Assembly (NCBI RefSeq): GCF_015356785.1
Contig: NZ_JAAEJV010000004.1
Coordinates: 26,723-90,722, forward strand
Length of the DNA: 64,000 nucleotides
From: Candidatus Neptunochlamydia vexilliferae
Lineage (GTDB): Bacteria > Chlamydiota > Chlamydiia > Chlamydiales > Simkaniaceae
Reading direction: 5' to 3'
Under the pieces are notes generated by a model, which had not been told where the DNA came from, did no database searches, and worked only from the letters and a program-made list of their open reading frames with translations. Positions 43,995-52,613 of the stretch are shown piece by piece (position 1 is the first letter of the stretch; every line of letters starts with the position of its first letter). Both the position numbers and the translations under genes were made by a program.

Positions 43995-44828
43995 ATGAGA
44001 CAGTTTTATTTGTTACCAAACATCATCACAGCCTTTGGACTTTCGTGTGGACTTTTCGTTGTTTTCAAAGCGAACATGACAGAGCCGGGTGTGGGAACCT
44101 ACGAGCTTTTATATTCGTCGGCCTTGCTCCTTCTTTTGGCAGCCTTTGCCGATCTTCTAGACGGTGCTGTTGCCCGAATTATCCGCGCAGAAAGTGAGTT
44201 TGGTTCGATGTTTGACTCGCTCGCCGATGCGATTTCTTTTGGGGTAGCGCCATCGGTTCTTTTCCTAAAGAGCCTTTCCCTTGATCCGGCGACAGGTCTT
44301 TCCTTTTTTGCTGTTGTGGGGGCGATGCTTTACACCATTTGCGGCGTCCTACGCCTTGTTCGCTTCAACGTCCGTGCGCATGAGATTAAAACCGATAAAG
44401 ATGCCATGATTGCCTACAAGAAAAACTTCACCGGCCTGCCGATTCCCGCTTCAGCTGCTGGCGCTATTTCGATCAATCTTTTCCTCCACTCGATCTTTGC
44501 ACAAGACTGGATCCCCCTATCCTATAATGCCCGGGCGATTATCCTCACCTGCTCGATGATCATTCTTGGCTACCTCATGGTGAGCAAGTGGAAATTCCCG
44601 AGCCTCAAAACCCTCCACTTTCGGGTCCCTTCCTTCCATCTCGTCCTCTTCACCGTTCTTCTCGCCATCTTCATCCTCTACGGGATCTTCTATTATCTTC
44701 CCCTTGTCCTCCTTGTCTGTTCTCTCGGCTACATCCTGACCGGATGTATCCTCACCCTCATCCGTCTTATCGCGGGCAAGAAGTCGAAGACCCTCGTCGA
44801 TTTCGAAATCGACGACGATGCCCCCTAG
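43995..44828 (+). CDS. pssA: CDP-diacylglycerol-serine O-phosphatidyltransferase
   Basis: Makes phosphatidylserine from CDP-diacylglycerol and serine in the inner membrane. The CDP-alcohol phosphotransferase motif D-G-x2-A-R-x8-G-x3-D-x3-D is complete in the segment beginning DGAVARIIRAESEFG. About eight hydrophobic segments, 277 aa. Start ATG 43995; divergent from nrdA. It neighbours rmuC and nrdA in chlamydiae also (CT826). Confidence 0.93.
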   Translation: MRQFYLLPNIITAFGLSCGLFVVFKANMTEPGVGTYELLYSSALLLLLAAFADLLDGAVARIIRAESEFGSMFDSLADAISFGVAPSVLFLKSLSLDPATGLSFFAVVGAMLYTICGVLRLVRFNVRAHEIKTDKDAMIAYKKNFTGLPIPASAAGAISINLFLHSIFAQDWIPLSYNARAIILTCSMIILGYLMVSKWKFPSLKTLHFRVPSFHLVLFTVLLAIFILYGIFYYLPLVLLVCSLGYILTGCILTLIRLIAGKKSKTLVDFEIDDDAP

Positions 44829-44855
44829 TGCTCCGATTCAAAAGTTTTTAGTCTA

Positions 44856-45014
44856 GAGGGTGTCGCCATAAGATGATCAATCCTTAAGTCCTTTCTATGG
44901 GAAATTTCATCGTTGTCCTCCTTCAGAAGCCCGATTTGGGCTTCCTGCATCGGACGCCTTGAACTTCCCTCATAGTAAGTTCTTCTTTATTGACCATCTT
45001 ATGACGATACCCTC
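44856..45014 (+). mobile_element. Palindromic element family 2, intergenic copy
   Basis: 159 bp with inverted ends GAGGGTGTCG.../...CGATACCCTC and flanking TA at 44854-44855 and 45015-45016. Interior blocks TTTCTATGGGAAATTTCAT, GTCCTCCTTCA and GGCTTCCTGCATCGGACGCC are shared with 46560-46718. It sits between pssA and rmuC; the rest of the 44829-45157 gap holds only the rmuC leader. Confidence 0.85.
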
Positions 45015-45157
45015 TAGTTTGACCGGTCTTTTTAGACTTGGAGATCTCTCAAAATCTCGCCTTGCCTAACCTATTTACAGAAAATCCAAAGTGCTACTTT
45101 GGATTATCCAAGGTTGAGGTTTGATGAAATATCCTTCTTTAAGGTTTAATAGGGTGT

Positions 45158-46393
45158 ATGAACTACCTTATTGCAATCATTCCAACGGCGCTAGCGATCT
45201 TTTTTTATCTAAAGTGGCAAAAAGCGCGCGAAGAAAATATCCACCTAAAAGCGCGGGAAGAAGCTCAGGGGCAAGCTATGGAAGAGAAGGTGGCCCTTCT
45301 TGGGGCAACGCAGGAAAAACTTTCGCAGGCGTTTAAGGCCCTTTCAAGTGAGGCCCTAGAAAAGAGCAATGCTTCCTTTTTGCAGCTGGCAAAGGAAACC
45401 CTTGGCAATTTTCAGGAAAAGGCGAAGGGGGACTTGGAGAAGCGGCAAGCATCGATCGAACATGTCCTTAAACCGGTGCAGGAATCGCTCACTAAGCTTG
45501 ATAAGGGGATGCAGGCGATAGAAAAGGAGCGGAAGGGAGAACAAGAATCGCTCAAGACGCAGCTGAAGATAATGGTCGATATGGAAAAAGAGCTGCGGAA
45601 TGAAACAGCGACCCTTGTAAAAGCTTTGAGAAAGCCCATTGTGCGAGGACGGTGGGGAGAGATGCAGCTCCGCCGCGTTGTTGAGCTTGCCGGAATGATC
45701 AACCATTGTGACTTTTACGAGCAGGAGACAGGGGAGTCGGGGCAGATGCGTCCCGATGTGATCATCCGTCTTCCTGGCGATAAGCAGGTAATCGTCGATG
45801 CGAAGACCCCTTGCGAAGCCTACCTAGAAGCGATCCAAGCCGATGACCAAGATATCAAGGATGAAAAGTTCAAGCATCATGCTCGCCAGGTGCGGCAACA
45901 TGTGATGGCTCTTGGAAAAAAAGCTTATTGGCAGAGTTTTCAGCCAACCCCTGAATTTGTTGTTCTCTTTATCCCTTCTGATAATTTCTTTAGCTCAGCA
46001 CTTGAGTTTGACCCCTCCCTCATCGAGGTCGGGGTGGAGCAAGGGGTGATCATCGCCACGCCCACCACCCTCATTGGCCTTCTTCGGGCCATTGCCTACG
46101 GCTGGAAGCAGGAAAAGCTTTCCCTTCACGCGGAAGAGGTGAGTAAGCTGGGACATGAGCTCTACAAGCGGATCACCGATATGTCTGAACATTGGAGCAA
46201 GGTAGGACGGACCCTTGCGAGTTCTGTCGATGCCTACAATAAAGCGGTTGGCTCGCTTGAGTCTCGCGTTCTCGTTTCTGCTCGTAAGTTTAAGGAGATG
46301 GGGGCGGCTGCCCGCTCGATCGAGCTCGACACCCTTGAGGGGATCGATCGGGTTCCGCGGGAACTGCAAGCTCCCGAGATGGTGGATAAGTAG
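45158..46393 (+). CDS. rmuC: RmuC family DNA recombination protein
   Basis: RmuC limits rearrangements at inverted repeats. One N-terminal membrane helix (MNYLIAIIPTALAIFFYL) is followed by a long coiled coil (about residues 25-150) and the nuclease-like core RPIVRG-type segment (KPIVRGRWGEMQLRRVVELA), then RPDVIIRLPGDKQVIVDAK with the Asp...D-x-K site. 411 aa, full length. Chlamydial position CT825. Interesting in a genome with many hairpins and inverted repeats. Confidence 0.92.
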   Translation: MNYLIAIIPTALAIFFYLKWQKAREENIHLKAREEAQGQAMEEKVALLGATQEKLSQAFKALSSEALEKSNASFLQLAKETLGNFQEKAKGDLEKRQASIEHVLKPVQESLTKLDKGMQAIEKERKGEQESLKTQLKIMVDMEKELRNETATLVKALRKPIVRGRWGEMQLRRVVELAGMINHCDFYEQETGESGQMRPDVIIRLPGDKQVIVDAKTPCEAYLEAIQADDQDIKDEKFKHHARQVRQHVMALGKKAYWQSFQPTPEFVVLFIPSDNFFSSALEFDPSLIEVGVEQGVIIATPTTLIGLLRAIAYGWKQEKLSLHAEEVSKLGHELYKRITDMSEHWSKVGRTLASSVDAYNKAVGSLESRVLVSARKFKEMGAAARSIELDTLEGIDRVPRELQAPEMVDK

Positions 46394-46559
46394 TCATTTT
46401 TCTTCGTTTTATCTTGATAAGATTTCTGAAAACTTGGTAAAATTTTTTAGACCTATGGAACATAAAGCAGCAGAATTATTAGAACTCTTGCAAGTCCAAC
46501 CAACACAAATTATCCGCTATTCAAACCGACTTGAGTTTAAAAATGGGGAGCACTCTCTA

Positions 46560-46718
46560 GAGGGTGTCGTCAAGAAATGCTCAATAAAGAAGCACTTGCC
46601 ATAAGGAAAGTTTAAGGCGTCCGATGCAGGAAGCCCTAATTAGGCTTTTGAAGGAGGATAACAATGAAATTTCCCATAGGAAGGGCTTAAGGATTGATCA
46701 GTTCTTGACGACACCCTC
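46560..46718 (-). mobile_element. Palindromic element family 2, copy in a pseudogene
   Basis: 159 bp, inverted ends GAGGGTGTCGTCAAGAA.../...TTCTTGACGACACCCTC, flanked by TA (46558-46559 and 46719-46720). Opposite orientation to the copy at 44856-45014. Insertion adds 161 bp and breaks the host frame; removing it restores EHSL-KPFEEL. Confidence 0.9.
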
Positions 46719-47179
46719 TAAAGCCATTTGAAGAGCTGGGAGAAGCGGGGTCGAAGCAAAGAAACCGGGTCATCTCAGCTGTTTTCCATGAGCTAAAATA
46801 TGCAGAGACAAAAGGGACTGGGATCAGCTCTATGCGGGAATGGATGCGGGAAGCAGGTTTGACAACGCCACCGATTATAGAAACGGATAGAGAAAGCAAT
46901 GAGTTTGATCTTGTTCTCTTATCGCATCATTTGCTTGACCGAGAAGCCCTGGAATGGCTGACTCATTTCCGAGACTTTAATCTATCAGATGCCCAAAGAC
47001 GCGCCCTTGTCTTTACCCAAGAGGTGGGCGCTATTACAAATCAAGATTACCGACAGCTCAATGGGATCGACACCTTGCACGCAAGTGCAGCACTAAGGGG
47101 CCTGCGAGACCAAGGTTTACTTACCCAAAAAGGAAAAGGAAACAAAACCTACTACACGTTAGCACCTAACTTAGAGAAG

Positions 47180-47262
47180 GAGCTCCCCGGATAAGCTCCC
47201 CGGATAAGGGCGGAACCCCCCAGATAAGCCCCCCAGATAAGGGGGAAGCTCCACAGGTAAGG
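47180..47262. repeat. Short tandem repeats (CCCCGGATAAG type)
   Basis: A unit AGCTCCCCGGATA (13 bp) is repeated directly, followed by variants CCCCCCAGATAAG and longer 20-bp units. It lies in the linker of the decayed ATPase gene, where relatives have Pro/Gly-rich repeats. Units that are not multiples of three explain the frame loss. Confidence 0.7.
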
Positions 47263-47545
47263 GATTAAATGCCTTACCTAAGGAGTCCCCTGAACTTCCT
47301 GAAATACTCAAAAAGCAGGTGGAGAACCTTGGAAAGCGAGTTTTCAAGCCAGCAGTCATTAAAGAGATCATCAGGGGACTTTGTAAACTAGGACCATTGA
47401 CTAATTTAGAATTAGCAAAAATTCTAGGCCGGAACCCTAAGCATATTAAGGATCAGTACTTGTATGAGATGGTCAAGAATAAAGAGCTTGAGTATACCCA
47501 CCCAGAAAATACCGCACACCCACAACAAGCTTACAAAGCCAAAGG

Positions 47546-48337
47546 TCACTGAGTCTTCAGTTGCTCAATCCACGCTTTGGAGACGCCAGCTTTGCGGCGG
47601 TGCTCCTCGTGGATGAGGAAGCCGCGCGCTCTTTTGGGACTTAGGAGGGGGCTTTGAGCCTCAGCCCAAGCATCCCACTCGGAAAGCTCCTTTTTCTTGA
47701 ACTTTTGGAGCCACCGCCAGCCGAAGGAGACATGGGCAATCTCATCTTTGAGGATCCGGGCCATGAGAGCAGCTGCTTCCTTATCGCCACTTTTTTCGAA
47801 AGAAGCGCCATACATGGGGGCAAAGTCGAGGTTGGCCATCTCAAAGGTGAGGCTCATTACCGAAACATAGGAAAGGGGGGAGGTGAGATAGGGAGTGTGG
47901 CACCAGAAGTGTTTGAAGAGGGGAAGGTCACCAAACTGGACCCCAAGGCGGGAGAGCTCTTTCATATAGAGGCGGACATGCTCCTGCTCTTCTTTAAGGG
48001 TATGGGCGAGTCCTTTGCGGAAGTGCGCGGGTGCTTCGGGAAAGCGAAGAAGGGCATAGGCCATGATCTCGACGGCGAGGAGCTCGTGCCCTGCGAAGCG
48101 ATGAAGGCAAGCGGCACGATTATTGGGGTCGTGGTGGGCCTGAAAAGGGGGGAGTTTGCCCTCCCGTTTTCGCCTTTGGAACTGCATGCCGGGAGGACGG
48201 GTAGGTTCATTCCAGATCATGGGAGGACCGGGCTCATTGTCGGTCAGGTGATCAGGAGAAAAGAGCTTTTCTTCGAGGGTGTCGGCCGATAAAATGCGAA
48301 CGGCCCACTCACGCATCTCAACGGGGGAGTAGGCCAT
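47546..48337 (-). CDS. DUF455 ferritin-like domain protein
   Basis: A 263-aa protein of the DUF455 family with a four-helix ferritin-like fold. The two E-x-x-H-type metal motifs are visible as KEEQEHVRLYMKEL and ARILKDEIAHVSFGWRW, along with FAGHELLAVEIMAYAL. A di-iron oxidase or hydroxylase role is likely from the fold, but no substrate is established. ATG 48337 (MAYSPVEMREWAVRIL) is the family start. Overlaps the decayed ATPase end by 7 bp. Confidence 0.85.
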   Translation of the reverse strand: MAYSPVEMREWAVRILSADTLEEKLFSPDHLTDNEPGPPMIWNEPTRPPGMQFQRRKREGKLPPFQAHHDPNNRAACLHRFAGHELLAVEIMAYALLRFPEAPAHFRKGLAHTLKEEQEHVRLYMKELSRLGVQFGDLPLFKHFWCHTPYLTSPLSYVSVMSLTFEMANLDFAPMYGASFEKSGDKEAAALMARILKDEIAHVSFGWRWLQKFKKKELSEWDAWAEAQSPLLSPKRARGFLIHEEHRRKAGVSKAWIEQLKTQ

Positions 48338-48510
48338 TTGACTTTACCTGGGAGTGCGATCTAGGGGTGCCTGAAAGGATTTTAGATTTTTTTTCAGATT
48401 CAAGGGGGCAAGATGACCACATACTTGGATAAAGTAGGGGTGATCTTGTCCATCTGGACATGGGAAAAAAGAAAAATTCAGGCAGGTATCCATAGATCGC
48501 ACTTACAGGT

Positions 48511-49686
48511 TTATTCAACTTCTAGGACGTAGTAGGCGGGGAAAGCAAAGCTGTTGTTCGGTCTCGAGGAGACGATCAAGTTGACCCGCTTTCCAACGAA
48601 GTCGTCGAGGTTGACCTGGGTGCTGTAGACATAAGCAACAGGGACGTCGCGATCTTTAACGACAAAGTCACCTGGCTTGTTCTTCACAGGATCCCGGTAA
48701 GACTCTAAGATTCCAGAAACAGTCTGGCTCTTGAGCTTTTGGTCGGCGTAGAAGTCGTCGATCGTCTTAGCGTGGTGCATCGAGGCCCAGCTGAGGTAGA
48801 TCGCTTCTTCGACGGGCTCCCAAACTTTCATCCGGTCAGTTGCTGAGATATTGTCTTGCGCATGGTGAGAAACGGCATAGATATCGTCGGAACGTTGTCC
48901 TTTAGACATCTTGGTCGCCTTTGCCTCTAGAAAGGCAATCTTCCGGTGCAAGTAATCTTCCTGAACGGCGGAAAGCTCTTTTGCAGCGCTTGCAACGAAC
49001 CTGGGGAAGTCGGAGTAATCGTTGATGATCGTTTGGTAGTTGTGGGTGATCCGCTCGATATCAATTTCATGGAAAGCTTTCCTCATTTCTCCTTGACTTA
49101 GGAGGCTTGTTGACTCGAGAAGTTGGGTGACCGTTGCTTTGCGTCTGTCTTGAACCGCTTTGAGCTCAGGTTTCCCTGCATATTCGACATATTCCTTAGC
49201 GACAAAAAATTCTGTCCCTTTAGGGGCATCGATCTCTAGCCACTTTTTATTCCCTTTGCAGATCTTTCCATCGATGGGATGACCGGTGCTGTAGTGGCCA
49301 ACAATGGGCGCTTCCCGATCAGGAGCAAGACGGACATTTACACGGTCTCCTTCTACAACGCTGTCGATCACAAAGCCGCGGAAAATATAGGCCTTAAGGT
49401 TGCTTGGGGCAGCAACAGCATAAAAGTCTCCTTTTTCACCTGTCACAACCACATACTCATCTTTAGCAAGCTCGTCGATGATGTGGCTGTCAAGGTCTGC
49501 CTTTGCCCGCATTCGGACATTGCTCCCAATGATTTTTCCAGTAAATGATTTAAAGTGGCCTCCCTGACTTTTTGTCGAGGCAGCCTTGGTGATCGATTTG
49601 TCGAGTGGTGGTGCAGCATCCGCATAAGTGCGAGCCGAGAAAGCCCCAACCATGAGCAGTGCGACCAACGCGAGAGCTTTTAACAT
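48511..49686 (-). CDS. Exported SH3-domain protein, Ctad1 (CT017)-like
   Basis: 391 aa with a signal peptide (MLKALALVALLMVGAFSART) and at least two bacterial SH3 domains (GKIIGSNVRMRAKADLDSHI near residue 50; VVEGDRVNVRLAPDREAPI near 110). The C-terminal half is helical. Position next to a CT016-like gene and phoH matches CT017, reported in C. trachomatis as the adhesin/invasin Ctad1 with two SH3 domains. The same role in amoeba or host attachment is inferred. A long AT-rich leader precedes ATG 49686. Confidence 0.8.
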   Translation of the reverse strand: MLKALALVALLMVGAFSARTYADAAPPLDKSITKAASTKSQGGHFKSFTGKIIGSNVRMRAKADLDSHIIDELAKDEYVVVTGEKGDFYAVAAPSNLKAYIFRGFVIDSVVEGDRVNVRLAPDREAPIVGHYSTGHPIDGKICKGNKKWLEIDAPKGTEFFVAKEYVEYAGKPELKAVQDRRKATVTQLLESTSLLSQGEMRKAFHEIDIERITHNYQTIINDYSDFPRFVASAAKELSAVQEDYLHRKIAFLEAKATKMSKGQRSDDIYAVSHHAQDNISATDRMKVWEPVEEAIYLSWASMHHAKTIDDFYADQKLKSQTVSGILESYRDPVKNKPGDFVVKDRDVPVAYVYSTQVNLDDFVGKRVNLIVSSRPNNSFAFPAYYVLEVE

Positions 49687-49774
49687 ATTCGTACTCCTTC
49701 AATAAGACATAGCTTTGTGCTTATTGTAGAGTACATCCTTTTAAAAGACTAGAGTAAAAATGAAAAAGAGAATC

Positions 49775-49797
49775 TTCGTGCCCAACTTGGGCACGAA
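49775..49797. terminator. Perfect 11-bp hairpin, possible terminator of the CT016-like gene
   Basis: TTCGTGCCCAA-C-TTGGGCACGAA is a perfect inverted repeat. It lies beyond the long hairpin that follows the CT016-like gene and upstream of the Ctad1-like gene. On the minus strand the T-run is delayed (GAAGATTCTCTTTTT), so termination efficiency is uncertain. Confidence 0.5.
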
Positions 49798-49813
49798 AAA
49801 AGATTAACAGAGG

Positions 49814-49942
49814 GAATAGTTAGCTGAAGAGGTAGAGCAGCGATGGAAAATTGGTTCGAGCGAGTGGAGGGCAGTACTCCGTACGGCCTCCCGAAGAGAA
49901 CCGATTTGGCGCGCTGTCCCTTGCCTCTTCAGTTAACTATTC
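49814..49942. other. 129-bp imperfect hairpin at the 3' end of the CT016-like gene
   Basis: GAATAGTTAGCTGAAGAGG and CCTCTTCAGTTAACTATTC pair over 19 bp with one G-T wobble. Inner stems (AAATTGGTTC/GAACCGATTT, then GGAGG/CCTCC around a GTAC loop) extend it to the full length. The stop codon of the CT016-like gene (49933-49935) lies inside the outer stem. It could be a structured 3' UTR, a small RNA or a third palindromic element family. Confidence 0.6.
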
Positions 49943-50652
49943 AGGACGGTGCGGACATGTTCGCAGTTCTTTTTACCGCAAGTACACCCAACAGGGGAGC
50001 CAAGATACACTTGGTAATGCTCATCAGCATCAAGAGGGTTGGAAACAATGTAAAGTTTGTCCCCTTCTTGTTTGATGTCCCAGTCACGGAAACGGAGATC
50101 GTCGTCAGAAACCTCTTCTTCAAACGTTTCGTCAGAAGCGTCACTTCCTTGAACTGCACGGGCCAACTGACAGTAAGGGCAGTTACAGTGGGGTTCGGGT
50201 TTGGGAATGTTCATCTGCTCCATGTCGACCCCAAGCGCTTTGGTGATCGAGGTGATCTTTTCGAGCACTTCAGCAGGGATCTCGGGAGCATCGGCTTGCT
50301 CGGGATTGTGTTCCATAAAGGAGCCAAAGCTCTCAGCACAATCCCCACCACTCATCTGAAAGGGGACCCCAAGGGAAAAGGAAATATCTTTATTGGGAGA
50401 GGGCTCAAAGGTCTTCAGCGATTCAGTCTGGGGCTCCTTGGTCTCCTGCTCGACATACTTCGAGTGAGCTTCAAAGACTTGGGTGATGAGGGCCTCTTCT
50501 AGCCCAGGAATCTCGATCAAGGTCCCATTATGGAGAACGATGACCAGTACAGGTTTTCCCTCGATCTCTTTCATATGGAGCGTGTTAATGTTTTTCCATG
50601 ACGTCGAGATGTAAGGAGGAATGCTGAGCAATTTATGGTTAATTTTTTTCAT
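49933..50652 (-). CDS. CT016-like protein with a SWIM-type zinc motif
   Basis: 239 aa between Ctad1-like and phoH, as CT016 in C. trachomatis. The C-terminus carries CTCGKKNCEH, fitting the SWIM zinc finger CxCx(n)CxH, and an earlier Cys cluster CNCPYCQL may bind a second metal. The N-terminal part (MKKINHKLLSIPPYISTSWK, IEIPGLEEALITQVFEAHSK) is conserved-looking and the middle is acidic. A DNA- or protein-binding role is inferred from the SWIM motif. The gene ends inside a long hairpin. Confidence 0.75.
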   Translation of the reverse strand: MKKINHKLLSIPPYISTSWKNINTLHMKEIEGKPVLVIVLHNGTLIEIPGLEEALITQVFEAHSKYVEQETKEPQTESLKTFEPSPNKDISFSLGVPFQMSGGDCAESFGSFMEHNPEQADAPEIPAEVLEKITSITKALGVDMEQMNIPKPEPHCNCPYCQLARAVQGSDASDETFEEEVSDDDLRFRDWDIKQEGDKLYIVSNPLDADEHYQVYLGSPVGCTCGKKNCEHVRTVLNS

Positions 50653-50883
50653 ATCACCCTCTCTTTAAGAAGATTTGTTCGTATCTACCTCCATTATACC
50701 CCTGAAGAATTTCTTGGTCAAGGGTAATTTAGCACTCAGTGGTCTTGATTGCTGATTATTTTTTATAAAACTCTGGTTGTCAAGAAATTGCTCTTTTTGT
50801 ATTTTATTTTTATTTCATGGGAATCAAGAATCTTTTATAGGGAAGGGGAAGAAGCGGGGATTCCCCATAATAGGAGTAATTAG

Positions 50884-52188
50884 ATGACAAGGAAGACTTT
50901 TGTCCTAGATACGAACGTGCTTTTGCATGATCCAGAAGCGATACAGAAGTTTGAGGGGAGCGATATTGTCATGCCCCTTGTCGTGTTAGAAGAACTTGAT
51001 AAGATGAAGCATTTTAGCGATGAACTGGGAAAACATGCCCGCCAGGTGATCCGCTTTATCGATGAGCTTAAAGGGAATATCTTTAAAGGGGTAGAGCTAG
51101 AAAACGAGACAAACTTTTCGATCTTCACCGAAGAGAAGAACAAACTAAAAGAGACGTTTCCCCTTCCACTCGACCGGAGCAAGCACCGGATCCTTTTCGT
51201 TGCCTATCAGTTGCAGCAGATGGGAAGAGAAGTGGTGATCATGATCTCAAAAGATTTTATCTTAAGGATTAAGGCGGAGTCGATTGGGATTGAAGCGCAA
51301 GATTATGAAAACCTTAAAGAGTCCTATGATAATCTCTATAGGGGCTTTCAGAAAATGGACGTTCCTAAACAAGAGATCGATACCTTTATAACTAAAGGGT
51401 TCATCACCGTCCCCACAGGGGAGTTCCATGTCAATGAGTATTGCTGCTTCAACTGCCCTGAAAAATCGACCGCCGTGGGGAAATATAATGCCGACAAAGG
51501 ACGTTTTGATCTTGTAAAGGGTGCTTCTGCAGAGATTTGGGGTGTGAAACCTCTCAATGATGAGCAAGAGTGTGCCATGGATATGCTCATGAACGACGAG
51601 ATTAAGCTGATCACGATGATCGGTCAGGCAGGAACGGGAAAAACCTTGATGGCCCTCACCTGTGGCCTTCGAAAAACCTTTGATGAGGGGGTGTATAACC
51701 GGATCCTCATCTCCCGCCCCATCATGCCCCTTGGAAAGGATATTGGATATCTTCCGGGGACGAAAGAGGAGAAGATGTATCACTGGATGCAGCCGATCTA
51801 TGATAACCTCGAATATATCTGCGAGACCACTTCGGGATCGGGGAATGGTGCGGAGACCAAGCAGTGGATCATGGAAAGTGAAAAGATCGAGATGGAAGCG
51901 GTCACCTTTATCCGGGGACGTTCCCTTGCCAACACCTATATCATTATCGATGAGGCCCAAAACCTGACTCCTCATGAGGTGAAAACGATCGTTTCTCGTG
52001 CCGGAAAGGGGACGAAAGTGATCCTCACAGGAGATCCGACACAGATCGATAACCCTTACCTTGATAAGGACTCAAACGCGCTCACCTATGTGGTGAGCAA
52101 GTTTAAGGGGCAGCCCATCTATGGCCACATCTTCTTCGAGAAGACGGAGCGCTCTAAATTGGCTGCCATTGCTGCAAAAGTCCTTTAG
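50884..52188 (+). CDS. phoH: PIN-PhoH (PhoH2-type) RNase/ATPase
   Basis: 434 aa with an N-terminal PIN domain (KTFVLDTNVLLHDPEAIQKF; HARQVIRFIDEL) and a C-terminal PhoH ATPase with Walker A MIGQAGTGKTLMALTCGL and Walker B YIIIDEAQNLTPHEVKTI plus ILTGDPTQIDNPYLD. PhoH2 proteins couple RNA unwinding to cleavage. ATG 50884 with TAGGAG upstream. C. trachomatis CT015 counterpart. Confidence 0.92.
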   Translation: MTRKTFVLDTNVLLHDPEAIQKFEGSDIVMPLVVLEELDKMKHFSDELGKHARQVIRFIDELKGNIFKGVELENETNFSIFTEEKNKLKETFPLPLDRSKHRILFVAYQLQQMGREVVIMISKDFILRIKAESIGIEAQDYENLKESYDNLYRGFQKMDVPKQEIDTFITKGFITVPTGEFHVNEYCCFNCPEKSTAVGKYNADKGRFDLVKGASAEIWGVKPLNDEQECAMDMLMNDEIKLITMIGQAGTGKTLMALTCGLRKTFDEGVYNRILISRPIMPLGKDIGYLPGTKEEKMYHWMQPIYDNLEYICETTSGSGNGAETKQWIMESEKIEMEAVTFIRGRSLANTYIIIDEAQNLTPHEVKTIVSRAGKGTKVILTGDPTQIDNPYLDKDSNALTYVVSKFKGQPIYGHIFFEKTERSKLAAIAAKVL

Positions 52189-52204
52189 GCAGCTTGGGCA
52201 GCGC

Positions 52205-52492
52205 TTATTTCTTCGGCTGCTTTTTACTGTTTAGGTGGTTAAGAATGGCAGAAATCTCATTAGTATTTTTAGTGAGTTCTGTTTTATCCTTATCTGTGAG
52301 AGGCTCTATTTTATTCGCTTTTTTTAGGAGTTTGAGAGTGTCTATCTCTTTGTTTTTTAAACACTTTTCGATAAAATCTTTATCGTCATGGGTCTCTATC
52401 TGGCTTTGTTGCTCAGTCAGTTTTTTTGCAAGTAGGACAGTCCCGTATAGGTCGTCAAAAGTTGGGCAAATATTTAGTTGTTTACTACTCAT
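52205..52492 (-). CDS. Small hypothetical protein
   Basis: About 95 aa from ATG 52492 (MSSKQLNICPTFDDLYGTVL). Mostly charged helix (DKDFIEKCLKNKEIDTLKLL; DKDKTELTKNTNEISAILNH) with no membrane segment. No family is recognised. It is convergent with phoH, 16 bp from its stop. Confidence 0.55.
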   Translation of the reverse strand: MSSKQLNICPTFDDLYGTVLLAKKLTEQQSQIETHDDKDFIEKCLKNKEIDTLKLLKKANKIEPLTDKDKTELTKNTNEISAILNHLNSKKQPKK

Positions 52493-52613
52493 TGATATTT
52501 TCTCCATATTTAAAATTTCTTATACCAATAGTGGAGCAAGGTAACCATTAAGTATAGGTTTAAATTTTTTTGTAGACAAATTCGAGCCCTTTCTTGTAGA
52601 ACCCAAAAATAGT

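Larger units (their letters stand above)
46455..47552 (+). pseudogene. Decayed ATP-binding (AlbA_2/HATPase_c_4) regulator-like gene
   Basis: Pieces of a RecG-like/HATPase_c_4 protein remain. The first (46455-46557) reads ELLELLQVQPTQIIRYSNRL and lacks most of the usual N-terminal domain. A family 2 palindromic element then interrupts it at 46558-46720, after HSL. The frame resumes with KPFEELGEAGSKQRNRVISA and KYAETKGTGISSMREWM up to TAA at 47192-47194. A stretch of 13- and 20-bp tandem repeats then breaks the frame, and a last winged-helix piece (RVFKPAVIKEIIRGLCKLGP) ends at 47552. Large deletion, insertion and frameshift make it non-functional. Confidence 0.75.

Noticed and set aside
43835..44828. 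Coding frames on the strand opposite nrdA, htrA, priA and the M16 gene
   Set aside because: They mirror the codon structure of the real genes and show no family motifs.
44826..44834. TAGTGCTC after pssA as a family 1 element end
   Set aside because: Only eight bases match the terminal repeat and no second end follows.
49846..49862. tRNA T-arm-like GGTTCGAGC
   Set aside because: No acceptor stem, anticodon arm or CCA-side pairing around it; the bases belong to the long hairpin.
49814..49942. 6S RNA
   Set aside because: The hairpin is long and bulged, but the typical central bubble and closing stem arrangement cannot be shown, and it overlaps a stop codon.
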